Assembly (NCBI GenBank): GCA_001899635.1 | Contig: MKVQ01000015.1 | Span: forward strand, 83,223-147,222 | From: Myxococcales bacterium 68-20 | GTDB taxonomy: Bacteria; Myxococcota_A; Polyangia; Polyangiales; Polyangiaceae | DNA: 64,000 bases | Reading direction: 5' to 3' | In this document: positions 16,487-25,413 of the stretch, piece after piece | Layout of the letters: each line of letters begins with the position of its first letter | Numbering within the stretch: position 1 is the first letter of the stretch | Translations under genes and position numbers: made by a program | The notes under the pieces: model-generated | The model's input: the letters and a program-made list of their open reading frames with translations, nothing else | Database searches by the model: none | Told to the model about the DNA's origin: nothing

Positions 16487-17002
16487 TTAGGCGCCATCGC
16501 GCTTGCCGAGGAGCGTCGCGATCGGAAGGGCGGGCGGCGCCTCCTCGGGGACGTCGATGCGCGTGAACGAGAAATCGAGCTCGAGGCGGAACGTGCCCTC
16601 GAACGAGTGCGCTTGCGGGGTCACCCACTCGTCCGGCGCGAGTCGCGAGAACCAGAGCTCGCCGTCGGTCCTCCGATAGAGGTGATACTCGCCGCCGGGC
16701 TTCTTCTCGAAGCGGCACTGCGCTCGGTGAAGCTCGGCGTCGCGTCGCGCCTTCTCGAGGAGCAAGCGAGCCTGTTCCTGCAAGCGTGCGATCTGCTCTG
16801 CGATCACGCCGAGCTTTCCGCCGGTCATCGTGGCCAGCGTCTGATCCGCCTTCTGGATCTGCGCCGCCACGTCGACGAGGTCGTAGGACGGCGACGTCCG
16901 GCTGAGCGGGTAGGGCGCGGCGCGCGAGGGCCCGTCGTATCGACCGGGATCGACCTCGGGCGGAGGTGCCTCCATCGGCTTCGGAGCGTCGGGATCGACC
17001 AC
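16487..17002 (-). CDS. DUF2452 (C1orf50-like) protein
   Basis: A 171-residue soluble protein. Residues about 35-165 match the DUF2452 family, known from human C1orf50 and scattered bacteria. The family core is visible as LVDVAAQIQKADQTL, KLGVIAEQIARLQEQAR, DAELHRAQCRFEKKPGGEYH, LYRR and LWFSRLAPDEW. The first 35 residues are a Pro-rich extension. The family function is not established; it is cytoplasmic with a coiled-coil-like helix. No operon partner. The nested stem-loop lies directly after its stop. Identity of the family is confident from memory of the motif order, role unknown. Confidence 0.88.
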   Translation of the reverse strand: MVDPDAPKPMEAPPPEVDPGRYDGPSRAAPYPLSRTSPSYDLVDVAAQIQKADQTLATMTGGKLGVIAEQIARLQEQARLLLEKARRDAELHRAQCRFEKKPGGEYHLYRRTDGELWFSRLAPDEWVTPQAHSFEGTFRLELDFSFTRIDVPEEAPPALPIATLLGKRDGA

Positions 17003-17247
17003 GGCGCGAGCATGCCATGCGCACCACGCGGGCGCGAGTCGATCGGCTCACGCATGCCGAACGGTCTACGCACCGTGACGTGATCAGACGAATGCGCGAG
17101 CCGCGTGCGCCGGACGTCGCCGTCCCCCGTGTCCAGACGACGAGCCGCTCGTCATCGCGTCGGAGGTCGCGTCAGCGGCGGCGCTCTCCGCGCGCTCGAG
17201 CGCTGCTTCAGGGACGCGAGCGCACCAAGACCATCCTGAAGGTGAAG

Positions 17248-17279
17248 TTTTATTTTGTTCATGTCGGCATTGATAAAAT
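17248..17279 (+). promoter_or_regulatory. AT-rich promoter-like region upstream of the DUF2089 gene
   Basis: The intergenic stretch after the divergent DUF2452 gene is GC-rich until about 17245, then becomes strikingly A/T-rich (ttttattttgttc, then gataaaatt). TAAAAT at 17274-17279 is a good -10-like box about 20 bases before the start codon; a -35 is unclear. The compositional drop is what supports a promoter. Confidence 0.4.
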
Positions 17280-17298
17280 TGAGTCGAGGCCTTACTAA

Positions 17299-17676
17299 AT
17301 GACTGTCCCGATGGCGAAGCTGGTCGTGTCCTGTCCCAGCTGTGAAGGCGACCTCCGCGTGACGCGGCTGGCCTGTCAGTCGTGCGGAACGAACCTCGAC
17401 GGGAGCTTCGAGGTCCCCGTTCTGCTGCAGCTCCCCGCGGAGGATCTCGCGTTCATCGTCGAGTTCGTCCGCGCATCCGGGAGCCTCAAGGCGATGGCGA
17501 CGCTCGAGGGGCGGAGCTACCCGACCGTTCGCAATCGGCTCGATCAGATCATCGATCGGGTCGAAGAGCTCGAGCGCGGCGTCCAGAAGCGCCGCCACGA
17601 GATCCTCGATGCGCTCGAGAAAGGGAAGCTCTCTTCCAAGGAAGCGGAGCGAGAGCTTCGGAAGGTGGGCCTATGA
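17299..17676 (+). CDS. DUF2089 family zinc-ribbon/helix-turn-helix protein
   Basis: A 125-residue protein. CPSC (about 12-15) and CQSC (about 27-30) form a zinc ribbon at the N-terminus. Next comes LLQLPAEDLAFIVEFVRASGSLKAMATL, then GRSYPTVRNRLDQIIDRVEEL, the helix-turn-helix-like core of DUF2089 proteins. The C-terminal helix (ILDALEKGKLSSKEAERELRKV) resembles SHOCT-like tails. Such proteins are usually encoded next to small membrane proteins and are presumed transcription regulators. Here the stop overlaps a membrane protein gene by four bases, which fits. An internal ATG 12 bases in is an alternative start. Confidence 0.85.
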   Translation: MTVPMAKLVVSCPSCEGDLRVTRLACQSCGTNLDGSFEVPVLLQLPAEDLAFIVEFVRASGSLKAMATLEGRSYPTVRNRLDQIIDRVEELERGVQKRRHEILDALEKGKLSSKEAERELRKVGL

Positions 17677-18320
17677 CTCCGTCAGAGCGTGTTCGTCGGC
17701 TGGTCGAGTCCGGGAGTGTGGCGCCCGACGAAGGCGCGCGGCTCCTCGCCGCGATGAGCGAGGCGCCGGCTCGTTCGCGGCTCTGGCTGCTCGTCGATCC
17801 GTTCGAGCGGTTCGGTGGGGGAACAGCGGCGATCACGGGCGCGCTCATCAGCGTCCTCGGTCTCGCCGTGTCGCGTCTCGGCGTTCGCTTCGACGGCTTC
17901 CTCGATCTGCACGTCGATCGCTCCGCCGTGCCGTCCCTTCACGTCGCGCTGTGCGATCAGCTCGTCGCGTGGCTCCTGCCGGCGGTCTGCTTCTGGGCCT
18001 ACGCGCGTCTCTTCACGAGGCACGTGAGGCTCGTCGACTTCGTCGGCATGACCGGCCTCGCGCGACTCCCGACCCTTGTCAGTGCGCTCGTCCTCGTCCC
18101 GCTCATGCCCGCACCACTGCCCATGCCGCCGGAGGTCACGCCGGCGTTGCTCGCCGTCGCGCTCGTTGCCGTCGTGTTCGGCGTCGCGAACGTCACGCTT
18201 CTCTACTTCGGCTTCAAGAACGCGTCGGGCCTCACGGGCGTGAAGCTCGTCGGCGGGTTCATCGGTTTGCTCATCGGCGTCGAGGCTCTCTCGAAGGTCG
18301 TCCTCATGTTCCTCACCTGA
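17673..18320 (+). CDS. Multi-pass membrane protein paired with DUF2089
   Basis: A 215-residue protein starting in an ATGA overlap. The first 35 residues (TPSERVRRLVESGSVAPDEGARLLAAM) are a SHOCT/YvlB-like helical cap of the sort found with DUF2089. Then come about five membrane segments (AAITGALISVLGLAV, LVAWLLPAVCFWAY, TLVSALVLVPLM, LLAVALVAVVFGVANV and VGGFIGLLIGVEAL), in the style of YIP1-domain proteins. Probably an inner-membrane partner that controls, or is controlled by, the zinc-ribbon protein. No enzymatic residues seen. Confidence 0.8.
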   Translation: MTPSERVRRLVESGSVAPDEGARLLAAMSEAPARSRLWLLVDPFERFGGGTAAITGALISVLGLAVSRLGVRFDGFLDLHVDRSAVPSLHVALCDQLVAWLLPAVCFWAYARLFTRHVRLVDFVGMTGLARLPTLVSALVLVPLMPAPLPMPPEVTPALLAVALVAVVFGVANVTLLYFGFKNASGLTGVKLVGGFIGLLIGVEALSKVVLMFLT

Positions 18321-18361
18321 CCCGAGGCTCCGAGCCTTCAACCTCCACACCGAGAGGCATC

Positions 18362-19618
18362 GTGAACGCAACGCCGTCGCTCGAGACCCGGACAAGGACC
18401 TTCGTCGCCGAGCTGGCGAGCGGGCAGTGGACACACCCAGCGACGACCTTCGATGCGGCGCTGTCGAGCGCCGTCCCGGCTGACCGGCTGCGCGCGGTAT
18501 GGCAAGCGCTCGAGACGAGCGACGGCGCGTTCGCGGCCGCCGAGGACGCGCGGGTGCACGAGGAGGGCGGCTTCCGCGTCGTCGAGCTGGTCTGCGCGTT
18601 CGCCCGCGGGAAGAAGACGTTTCGCCTGGTCTTCGATCGAGAGGACTCGCTCGCGGGCCTGTTCGTGCGGCCAGCGGAGACGGCGGCGTCGAGCGCCCCT
18701 GCCCACGCACGGCCAGGCGCCTTCGAGGAGCGCGAGGTCACGGTCGGCGCGGCACCCGCGCTTCCCGGCACGCTCACGCTGCCGAAGGGAGCGGGGCCGT
18801 TTCCCGCGGTCGTCCTCGTTCATGGCTCGGGACCGAGCGATCGCGACGAGAGCGTCGGTGCCGTGAAGCCGTTCAAGGACCTCGCATGGGGCCTTGCGAG
18901 CCGCGGGGTCGCCGTTCTTCGCTACGAGAAGCGGAGCCGCCACGCCCCCGCGGGGATCGTCACGCAGCGGGACGAGGTCGAGTCCGCCGCGCACGACGCG
19001 ATCGAGCTGCTCGTGCGCACGCCCGGCATCGATCCGAAGCGCGTCTTCCTCCTCGGGCACAGCCAGGGCGGCTACCTCGCGCCGCGTATCGCCGAGGCGA
19101 ACCCGAGGCTCGCGGGCGTCGTCATCCTCGCCGGATCGACGCGCCCGCTCGTCGACTCGTTGATCGAGCAGCTCACATACTTCACGACGCTGAGCCCGAA
19201 GGACGAAGCGCTTCGCGCAAAGCTCGACGCGGCTCGCGCCTTCAAGCAGCGGGTCGAGGCGCCGGACCTCCGCGCGGACGAGGACGTCGTGTTCCCGATC
19301 GGCGGCTCCGTGAAGGGCGCCTACTTCCTCGACGTGCGCGGCTACGATCCGCCGGCGGTCGCGAAGAAGCTCGGCTGCCCCATCCTCGTGCTCCAGGGCG
19401 AGCGTGACTATCAGGTGACGATGAAGGATTTCGACGGGTGGAGGGCGGCGCTCGGAGCGGGGCGGCTGGCGACGCTGAAGACGTATGCGTCGCTGAACCA
19501 CCTGTTCGTGAGCGGGTCCGGTGCGCCGGGGCCGGCCGAGTACGAGACGCCGGGGCACGTCGACGCGCAGGTCGTCGACGACATCGCCGCGTGGATCGCC
19601 GCTGGCTCGAAGCGCTAG
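18362..19618 (+). CDS. Alpha/beta hydrolase with N-terminal DUF3887-like domain
   Basis: 418 residues from a GTG preceded by gagagg. Residues 1-110 are a DUF3887-like helical/beta module (TFVAELASGQW ... FRVVELVCAFARGKKTFRLVFD ... LAGLFVRPA). Residues 120-418 are a serine alpha/beta hydrolase with the oxyanion region VVLVHGSGPSDRDE, nucleophile elbow GHSQGG, an acid-bearing strand ILVLQGERDYQV and the catalytic His region SLNHLFV. No signal peptide is evident, so it is probably cytoplasmic. Likely an esterase or peptidase-like hydrolase; the substrate is unknown. It stands 41 bases after the membrane protein gene and may be cotranscribed. Confidence 0.88.
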   Translation: MNATPSLETRTRTFVAELASGQWTHPATTFDAALSSAVPADRLRAVWQALETSDGAFAAAEDARVHEEGGFRVVELVCAFARGKKTFRLVFDREDSLAGLFVRPAETAASSAPAHARPGAFEEREVTVGAAPALPGTLTLPKGAGPFPAVVLVHGSGPSDRDESVGAVKPFKDLAWGLASRGVAVLRYEKRSRHAPAGIVTQRDEVESAAHDAIELLVRTPGIDPKRVFLLGHSQGGYLAPRIAEANPRLAGVVILAGSTRPLVDSLIEQLTYFTTLSPKDEALRAKLDAARAFKQRVEAPDLRADEDVVFPIGGSVKGAYFLDVRGYDPPAVAKKLGCPILVLQGERDYQVTMKDFDGWRAALGAGRLATLKTYASLNHLFVSGSGAPGPAEYETPGHVDAQVVDDIAAWIAAGSKR

Positions 19619-19834
19619 CGTTTGGGCGCACTGCTCGGTCGAGCTTCCGGGGACGCACGGAGCGCGGCCCGAATGCGGCTCGAGATGCGTTAGGACCAGG
19701 CTGAAGCGGAGCAGCTTCGCCGTCCCGAGCGGACGAGCTGAAGACGGGCGTCCGCGGCGCATCTACGCGGCCGAGCGAAGACGTATGCGTGAAGTGGTGA
19801 AGCGCCCCGGGGAGCGTGCTATTGTGCGCGCCCA

Positions 19835-20506
19835 ATGGCCGCTTCCCAAGCCACGATCACGGTGGGGTGTGCCGGGTTCCCGGTACCCGCGACGCGGTAC
19901 TTCAAAGAGTTCATGTTCGTGGAGGTCCAGGAGACGCATCACGCGCTCCCTGGAATGGGCACGATCCGGCGTTGGCGGCGCGAAGCCCCGGCAGGGTTCA
20001 ACTTCGCGATGCTCGCCCCGCGCGAGATCGGGCAGGAGGGCTTCCGCGAGGGCAAGGTCGTCGAGACCGCGCTGAAGACGCTGCTCGAGGTCGGCAAAGA
20101 GCTCGACGCGGGGATCGCCGTCTTCGTCTCGCCGCCGGAGCTCGTCCAGAACCGAGCGAACAAGGCCGCGGTGAAGGAGTTCCTCCAGAGCGTGCGGACG
20201 AAGTTCGATCGCGTGGTCTGGGAGGCGCCGACCACGTGGGACGCCGACGACGCCGCGTCGCTCGCGATCGACGTGAAGGTGATCCCGGCGCGCGATCCGC
20301 TCGCGCACGGCGCGCTCGACGCGCCGATCGCGTACTACCGGCTCCCGGGACCCGCAGGGCACAAGAGCCGCTACGAGGACCCCGCGATCGAAAAGCTCGC
20401 CGCGATCGCGAAGGATGCCAAGCACGAGGACGCCACGTACGTGTTCACGAACGTGGACATGTTCGCCGACGCCAAGCGCTTCAAGAAGGCGATGAAGCTC
20501 CCCTGA
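19835..20506 (+). CDS. DUF72 family TIM-barrel protein
   Basis: A 223-residue DUF72 protein: the N-terminal ITVGCAGFPVPATRYF and the barrel strands FNFAMLAPREIG, IAVFVSPPEL, RVVWEAPTTW and TYVFTNVDM fit the family. DUF72 barrels resemble sugar isomerases/endonuclease IV in fold, but no biochemical activity is established. Slightly shorter than the usual 240-280 residues. Stands alone. The upstream 216 bases contain a weak GAAGC/GCTTC stem (19703-19718) that may end the hydrolase transcript. Confidence 0.85.
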   Translation: MAASQATITVGCAGFPVPATRYFKEFMFVEVQETHHALPGMGTIRRWRREAPAGFNFAMLAPREIGQEGFREGKVVETALKTLLEVGKELDAGIAVFVSPPELVQNRANKAAVKEFLQSVRTKFDRVVWEAPTTWDADDAASLAIDVKVIPARDPLAHGALDAPIAYYRLPGPAGHKSRYEDPAIEKLAAIAKDAKHEDATYVFTNVDMFADAKRFKKAMKLP

Positions 20507-20728
20507 GGGGTGAGCTTTCGCGGCGTTCGCTCCATCTTCGGCGGTCGAAGGCGTCCCTCCGCGGCTGGTCGGGGGCGACTCCCAACGACGCGCGTCGCCT
20601 TCGCGGGTTGATGGGCCGCGAACCCCGCGCTCGCGCGTGGAGAGCGCGGAGGATGCGCCGTCTTCGCGTCGGCCGGAGTCCTCGTCCTGCGCGACAGCGG
20701 CACGAGCGCGCGCACCACAAAGCGACAG

Positions 20729-20755
20729 CGGCGGCCTGGAAACCCAGGACCGCCG
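20729..20755. terminator. GC-rich stem-loop after DUF72 gene
   Basis: CGGCGG-CCTGG (20729-20739) pairs with CCAGG-a-CCGCCG (20744-20755), an 11-bp stem with one bulge and a 4-base loop. It lies in the otherwise empty 305-base stretch between the convergent DUF72 and Cys-rich lipoprotein genes. No U-tract, as is usual for stems at gene ends in this window. Confidence 0.5.
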
Positions 20756-20766
20756 CCGGCATCACT

Positions 20767-20802
20767 TCGACGAGACGGTGGGATCAGCCACTGTCTCGTC
20801 GA
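20767..20802. terminator. 15-bp stem-loop at the end of the Cys-rich lipoprotein gene
   Basis: TCGACGAGACGGTGG (20767-20781) pairs with CCACTGTCTCGTCGA (20788-20802), a 15-bp stem with one G-T wobble and a 6-base loop, ten bases from the stop of the reverse-strand lipoprotein. It is the best terminator candidate for that gene. Confidence 0.6.
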
Positions 20803-20811
20803 GCTGGCTCA

Positions 20812-21312
20812 CTAATCGACGCACTCGGCCTTGCAGTCTTTCACCGCGCAGCTCTCGATCGCCTCGTACGCCGTCTGGACGCCGTCCGCGCCGATCAAGT
20901 CGCAGTCGGCGTAGCATTCGTCGAGCTGCTCCTGCGTCTCCGACTTCGTGGCGCAATCATCGATGCACTGCGCGTAGTCGTTGCAGTCGACCTTGCTCTC
21001 GTCCGGCGCCACGATGTCGAAGCAGGTCTTCTGCTCGGCGCAGCAGTTGGCATCGAGGCAGGCCTGGCAGGCCGCGCTGACGATGTACTCGCTGGTCCGC
21101 TTCGTCTCGCACGTGGCGGTGCCGCCCCCGTCCGGCGTCGTGTTGCCCGCGTCGTTGTCGGTCGCGCCGGCGTCCTTCTCCTTGTTCGGCTGCGTGCCGC
21201 CGTCGATGTCGTCGACGGTTCCGCTCGTGACGGTACAGCCCGTGAACACAGCCGCTCCGAGCGCCGCAGCGGCGAGGAGGGAAATAGCGGTCGTCTTGGC
21301 GCTCGAGTTCAT
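20812..21312 (-). CDS. Cys-rich lipoprotein
   Basis: A 166-residue lipoprotein. The start was set at MNSSAKTTAISLL, giving a signal peptide with lipobox VFTGC (Cys26). A Thr/Asp/Gly-rich linker (NKEKDAGATDNDAGNTTPDGGG) leads to a mature domain with 14 cysteines in CxxC- and CC-type spacings (ACQACLDANCCAEQKTC, QCIDDC, ECYADC, DCKAEC). This type of disulfide-rich surface lipoprotein is frequent in Polyangia. It is followed by a strong stem-loop and lies 32 bases downstream of a longer Cys-rich paralogue, so the pair is probably one transcript. Function unknown. Confidence 0.82.
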   Translation of the reverse strand: MNSSAKTTAISLLAAAALGAAVFTGCTVTSGTVDDIDGGTQPNKEKDAGATDNDAGNTTPDGGGTATCETKRTSEYIVSAACQACLDANCCAEQKTCFDIVAPDESKVDCNDYAQCIDDCATKSETQEQLDECYADCDLIGADGVQTAYEAIESCAVKDCKAECVD

Positions 21313-21344
21313 CACGTGTCCTCCATCGGGCTTCCGCCCGTCAT

Positions 21345-22115
21345 TCATTCCAACGTTCCAAGTCCACAGTCGATCTCGCAGCCTGCTCGAGTGCAGGTGG
21401 CGAGCTCGACGGCTGCGACCTTGCCGGTCGCATGAAGCCGTCCACAGTAGTCGGTGCACGCGCTGTCGGTGCATCCGAAGGTGCACGCGAGGAACGACGC
21501 GCATTCGCTTCCGATCGCGCATGCCTTCTTCGCGTCACCACATTTGCCATCCGCGCAGCTCGCGCAGGAGTCGGCCGTCGCAGGCCGCGGTGCGGTGAAG
21601 TCACCGGCATCGAGGGCAAGGCCCGAGTCGTCGCCCGCATCGGCGGTGGTCGACGCATCGGCCGCGTGGCACGCCGCGGGCGTCGTCGTGGGAGGGCCCG
21701 CAGCGCAGCTCGACGCGCAGTCGGTCGCGCATCCCTCGGCGCACGTGCGTGCGTCGGTGCAGGCCGTGAAGGCGCGATACAGAGCGCCGCCGCTTCCGCC
21801 GTCGGTTTCGGCCGCGCACACACACGAGGTCGCGCAGGCTCCGTCGCAGCCCGTCGATGCCCCGCACCGGCGAACCGCGAGGCAGCTCTCGTCCGTCAGG
21901 CACAGCGCCCAGGCGGCCGTGCACTGGCTCACCACGCAGGGAGCGCACGACGCGACGCTGGCATCCGAACCTTCGAAGGCGCCCGCGTCGTCCGCCAGCG
22001 CGTCGCTCGCGTCCGCGGTGCATCCGGACCCGACGAGGAGCGCGGCCCCCGTCGAGACCATGAACGCGCCGGGGAGCGCGAGGAGGCCGAGGTGGTGCGG
22101 GGACGAGAGCATCAT
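21345..22115 (-). CDS. Long Cys-rich lipoprotein
   Basis: A 256-residue protein with a signal peptide and lipobox VGSGC (Cys32). The mature chain has 28 further cysteines in two blocks, about residues 57-150 and 185-252, separated by an Asp/Ala/Gly/Ser-rich linker (TTADAGDDSGLALDAGD). Each block repeats patterns such as SCAPCVVSQC and SCASCADGKC, so it looks like a duplicated version of the module in the neighbouring shorter lipoprotein. Exported, probably surface-exposed and disulfide-bonded. It is the first gene of a two-gene unit. No enzymatic motif. Confidence 0.8.
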   Translation of the reverse strand: MMLSSPHHLGLLALPGAFMVSTGAALLVGSGCTADASDALADDAGAFEGSDASVASCAPCVVSQCTAAWALCLTDESCLAVRRCGASTGCDGACATSCVCAAETDGGSGGALYRAFTACTDARTCAEGCATDCASSCAAGPPTTTPAACHAADASTTADAGDDSGLALDAGDFTAPRPATADSCASCADGKCGDAKKACAIGSECASFLACTFGCTDSACTDYCGRLHATGKVAAVELATCTRAGCEIDCGLGTLE

Positions 22116-22590
22116 CGAAAGGAAGCCGAAGGACGAAGCGTTGGACGGGACCAGGCCGCTCCCTGTTCAACGTGCGGCCAAGGGTACGACCTGAGGCAAA
22201 ACAGGGACAAGCTACCAGAGCAAGGAACGCGCCCGGCAGAGCCCTTCTCTAGCGGGAATTTCGGCCGATCTCTCGCGTGATCCGACCGGTCGCGCTTGGT
22301 TCTCGCCGAGCGGGCCCATGACACGCTCGTCAGGACCGTATCCCGCATTCACAGTCGTCTGCTCGAGGTTGCTCGAGGCGGCAGCGGGGCCCGCGCCGAA
22401 CACCGTCGGGGCAGATTGGCTCCCGTTGTGCCGTCGGATCCCACCTCGGTGACCTCGACCGTGCCGAAGCACCCGACCGTTCGACGGAGCGCTCGCCTCG
22501 AGACCCGCCGATTTCCGACGAGGGCTCCGTGGCGGTGGTGCGCGGGATGCGAGCTCGCGCCGATCGCATCGGTCATGCAGGAGGGCAGGT
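22116..22590. other. Intergenic region between divergent lipoprotein and histidine kinase genes
   Basis: This 475-base stretch must hold the promoters of both divergent units. I see no convincing coding frame, tRNA or strong stem-loop. The only clear signal is ggaggg, eight bases before the kinase ATG, a good ribosome binding site that supports that start. Confidence 0.5.
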
Positions 22591-25413
22591 ATGCGGAGCC
22601 ACGCGGACGTCTCAGCCAGCGGACCTGGCGAGCTCGAGAGCGGTCCCGTCGTCGAGACGGTGCCGCCCGACGTCGTCACCGCATGGTCGAAGAAGCTCGA
22701 GTCGCTGGTCGGGTGGAGCGCGGCGGAGGTCGAGGGGCGACGGCTCAGCGAGGTGCTCATCGCCGTCGGGGATCGGACGCGATTTCGTCAGTGGCACGCG
22801 CAGGGCGTCAGCTCGGGGCACGCGCCGCCGTGCCTCCTCGAGGAGTTCAAGGTTCAGAGCCGCGCCGGTGCGGAGCTCGACACGATCTTCAAGCGCTTGC
22901 CGCCGTACGCGAGCGGCGAACGCCAGCGGATCCTGATCCGCCCGCTCGTGACCGAGGAGGGGCGCCGGACGCTCCTCCCATCGACGCGTAGCTCACGTAC
23001 GTCGGCGTCCGCTCAGTGCGCGGAAGAGCTTCGGCGGCAGGCGCTCCTGCTCGAGTACATCATCACGTTCGTCCCGCACGGCATCTTCTGGAAGGATCGC
23101 GACGGTCACTTCCTCGGGGGCAACCCGAGCTTCATCTCGTACGCGCAAGGCGGCACCTCCGTCGAGGACATCATCGGGAAGACCGATCGCGACTTCCTCA
23201 CCGAGGAGGAAGCGCAGCGCTTTGGCGAGCTCGACCGCGTCGTGCTGAGCACGGGCCAGCCGGTGCTCGACATCGAGGAGCGGATTCGTCGTCGCGACGG
23301 CGAGGTGCGCGTCCTCTTGACGAGCAAGGTGCCGCTCCGCGACGAGGCGGGGGAGACCATCGGCGTCCTCGGGATCTTCGCGGACATCACGGAGCAGAAG
23401 CGCATGGAGAAGGCGCTCGAAGAGGCCTCGAGCGCCGCGGAGGCCGCTGCTCGCGCGAAGGGCGAGTTCTTGACGGTGGTGAGTCACGAGCTACGGACGC
23501 CTCTCACGCTGATCCTCGGTCCGCTCGAGAGGCTCCTCTCCGATGGCCATCTCCTCCCGAACGGCGTACGGCACGAGCTGGAGCGGATCCGGAGGAACGC
23601 GAACCGGCTCCACGTGCTGGTCAGCGACATCCTCGACTTCACGAAGATCGAGGCGGGGCGAGCGCAGGTGAGCTGGGAGCTGGCCGACGTGGGCGAGATC
23701 GTCGCCGAGATCGTCGATGACGCGACCGCGGCCGCGCGGGTACGTGGGATCGATCTGTCCTTCGAGGAGAACGGCCCGGCGGGCGCGGTCCCGATCGACC
23801 GAGGCAAGTTCGAGAAGATCGTCCTCAACTTGATCGGCAATGCGCTGAAGTTCACGCCGCGCGGGGGCCGCGTCGTCGTGGCGATCGACGTCCTCGACGA
23901 TCGGTTCGTGCTCTCGGTGACCGACTCCGGCGTGGGCATTCCGAAGGAGCAACAGGGGCTCCTCTTCGAGAGGTTTCGTCAGCTCGACGCCTCGGCCACC
24001 CGCAAGTACGAGGGGACGGGACTGGGGCTCGCCCTCGTCAAGGAGTTCGCCGAGCTCATGGGCGGGACGGTGAGCGTGGAGAGCGAGGCAGGCGAGGGCT
24101 CGCGGTTCAGCGTGCTCCTCTCGAGGACCGCGGACCGGACGGCGAAGGTCTTCGCGGAGCGGCATGCAAGACCAAACGCCAGCGCGCGGCTGGCGCTCTC
24201 GCACGATCTCGCGCCGAACAGCGAGCCGGCTCCGGGCTCGGTCCGCGATCGGAGCTCGGAGCCGGAGCAACGATCACGCCCGCGCGTTCTGGTCGTCGAG
24301 GACAATCCGGACATGCGCGCGTTCGTGACCGAGGTCCTCGCGGAGGACTACCTGGTCGAGGGCGTCGAGGACGGTCGTGCGGGCCTGGCCGCTGCGAAGG
24401 CCGTTCCCGTCGACGTGATCGTGTCGGACATCATGATGCCGGGAATGGACGGGCTCGAGCTCGTGTCGCTCCTCAAGGCCGACAGCCAGCTCAGGAACGT
24501 GCCGGTGATCCTGCTCACCGCAAAGGCGAGCCGTGACGAGGTGGTCCGCGGAATGATGCGAGGTGCAGACGACTACCTCGGCAAGCCATTCGGCCCGGCG
24601 GAGCTCAAGGCACGGGTCGGGGCGGCGATTCGCCTGCGCAAGGTGATCCGCGAGCTCGAGGCGACCGTCGACGCCTTGCGCAAGACGCAGGAGGAGCTCG
24701 TCCAATCCGAGAAGATGGCGGCGGTCGGCACGCTGATCGCGGGCCTGTCCCACGAGCTGAACAACCCGCTCGCGGCGATCTCGATGAACACCGAGATGCT
24801 CATCAAGAACCCGAGCAACGTGGCAATGGCGCGCCGTGCGCTGCCGAACATCCGCGCTCAGACCAACCGCTGCGCCCACCTCGTGAAGGCGCTGCTCGAC
24901 TTCTCGCGGAAGAAGGAGCTCGTGCGCGAGCCGCTCGCGCTCTCGGGCTTCCTCGGACAGCTCTGCGAGCTCGCGACACCGATGGCGCGTCAGCACCGCG
25001 TTCACCTGGAGCTCGAAGGGCTGGCGTTCGTCGACGAGGGGGCTCGGGTCTACGTCTGTCGCCAGGAGATGGAGACGGCGATCCTCAACGTGGTGACGAA
25101 TGCGATCGGCGCGACCTCGCCCGGCGGGAGGGTCGCGATCCGTGCGGCGAAAGCCGGCGACGATCGTGGTGGGCGGGACGGCATCGTGATCTCCGTCGCC
25201 GACACCGGGGAGGGGATTCCGGAAGAGCTGATGCCGCGCGTGTTCGATCCGTTCTTCACGACGAAGGCCCCTGGCGAGGGCACCGGCATCGGTCTTCCGC
25301 TGGCGCGGAAGGTGATTGAAGCGCACGGCGGGAGCATCCGGATCGAGAGCAAAGTCGGCCGCGGAACCGTCGTGACCGTATGGTTGCCGCTGCCGCCGAA
25401 GGAGGGGGAGTGA
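22591..25413 (+). CDS. Hybrid histidine kinase with two kinase cores and an internal receiver
   Basis: A 940-residue soluble sensor. Residues 15-140 look like a degenerate PAS domain, and 150-275 a clear PAS/PAC (GIFWKDRDGHFLGGNPSF ... GVLGIFADITEQKRMEKAL). Then come a HisKA domain with phospho-acceptor His299 (SHELRTPL), an ATPase domain (DSGVGIPKEQQG, GTGLGLAL), a receiver with phospho-acceptor Asp613 (SDIMMPGMDGLEL), a second HisKA with His721 (SHELNNPLAAIS) and a second ATPase (DTGEGIPEEL, GTGIGLPLA). The second core is NtrB/ZraS-like. Two complete kinase cores in one chain suggest an intramolecular phosphorelay. The stop overlaps a single-domain response regulator by four bases (GTGA), its likely target. 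No membrane segment. Signal unknown. Confidence 0.93.
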   Translation: MRSHADVSASGPGELESGPVVETVPPDVVTAWSKKLESLVGWSAAEVEGRRLSEVLIAVGDRTRFRQWHAQGVSSGHAPPCLLEEFKVQSRAGAELDTIFKRLPPYASGERQRILIRPLVTEEGRRTLLPSTRSSRTSASAQCAEELRRQALLLEYIITFVPHGIFWKDRDGHFLGGNPSFISYAQGGTSVEDIIGKTDRDFLTEEEAQRFGELDRVVLSTGQPVLDIEERIRRRDGEVRVLLTSKVPLRDEAGETIGVLGIFADITEQKRMEKALEEASSAAEAAARAKGEFLTVVSHELRTPLTLILGPLERLLSDGHLLPNGVRHELERIRRNANRLHVLVSDILDFTKIEAGRAQVSWELADVGEIVAEIVDDATAAARVRGIDLSFEENGPAGAVPIDRGKFEKIVLNLIGNALKFTPRGGRVVVAIDVLDDRFVLSVTDSGVGIPKEQQGLLFERFRQLDASATRKYEGTGLGLALVKEFAELMGGTVSVESEAGEGSRFSVLLSRTADRTAKVFAERHARPNASARLALSHDLAPNSEPAPGSVRDRSSEPEQRSRPRVLVVEDNPDMRAFVTEVLAEDYLVEGVEDGRAGLAAAKAVPVDVIVSDIMMPGMDGLELVSLLKADSQLRNVPVILLTAKASRDEVVRGMMRGADDYLGKPFGPAELKARVGAAIRLRKVIRELEATVDALRKTQEELVQSEKMAAVGTLIAGLSHELNNPLAAISMNTEMLIKNPSNVAMARRALPNIRAQTNRCAHLVKALLDFSRKKELVREPLALSGFLGQLCELATPMARQHRVHLELEGLAFVDEGARVYVCRQEMETAILNVVTNAIGATSPGGRVAIRAAKAGDDRGGRDGIVISVADTGEGIPEELMPRVFDPFFTTKAPGEGTGIGLPLARKVIEAHGGSIRIESKVGRGTVVTVWLPLPPKEGE

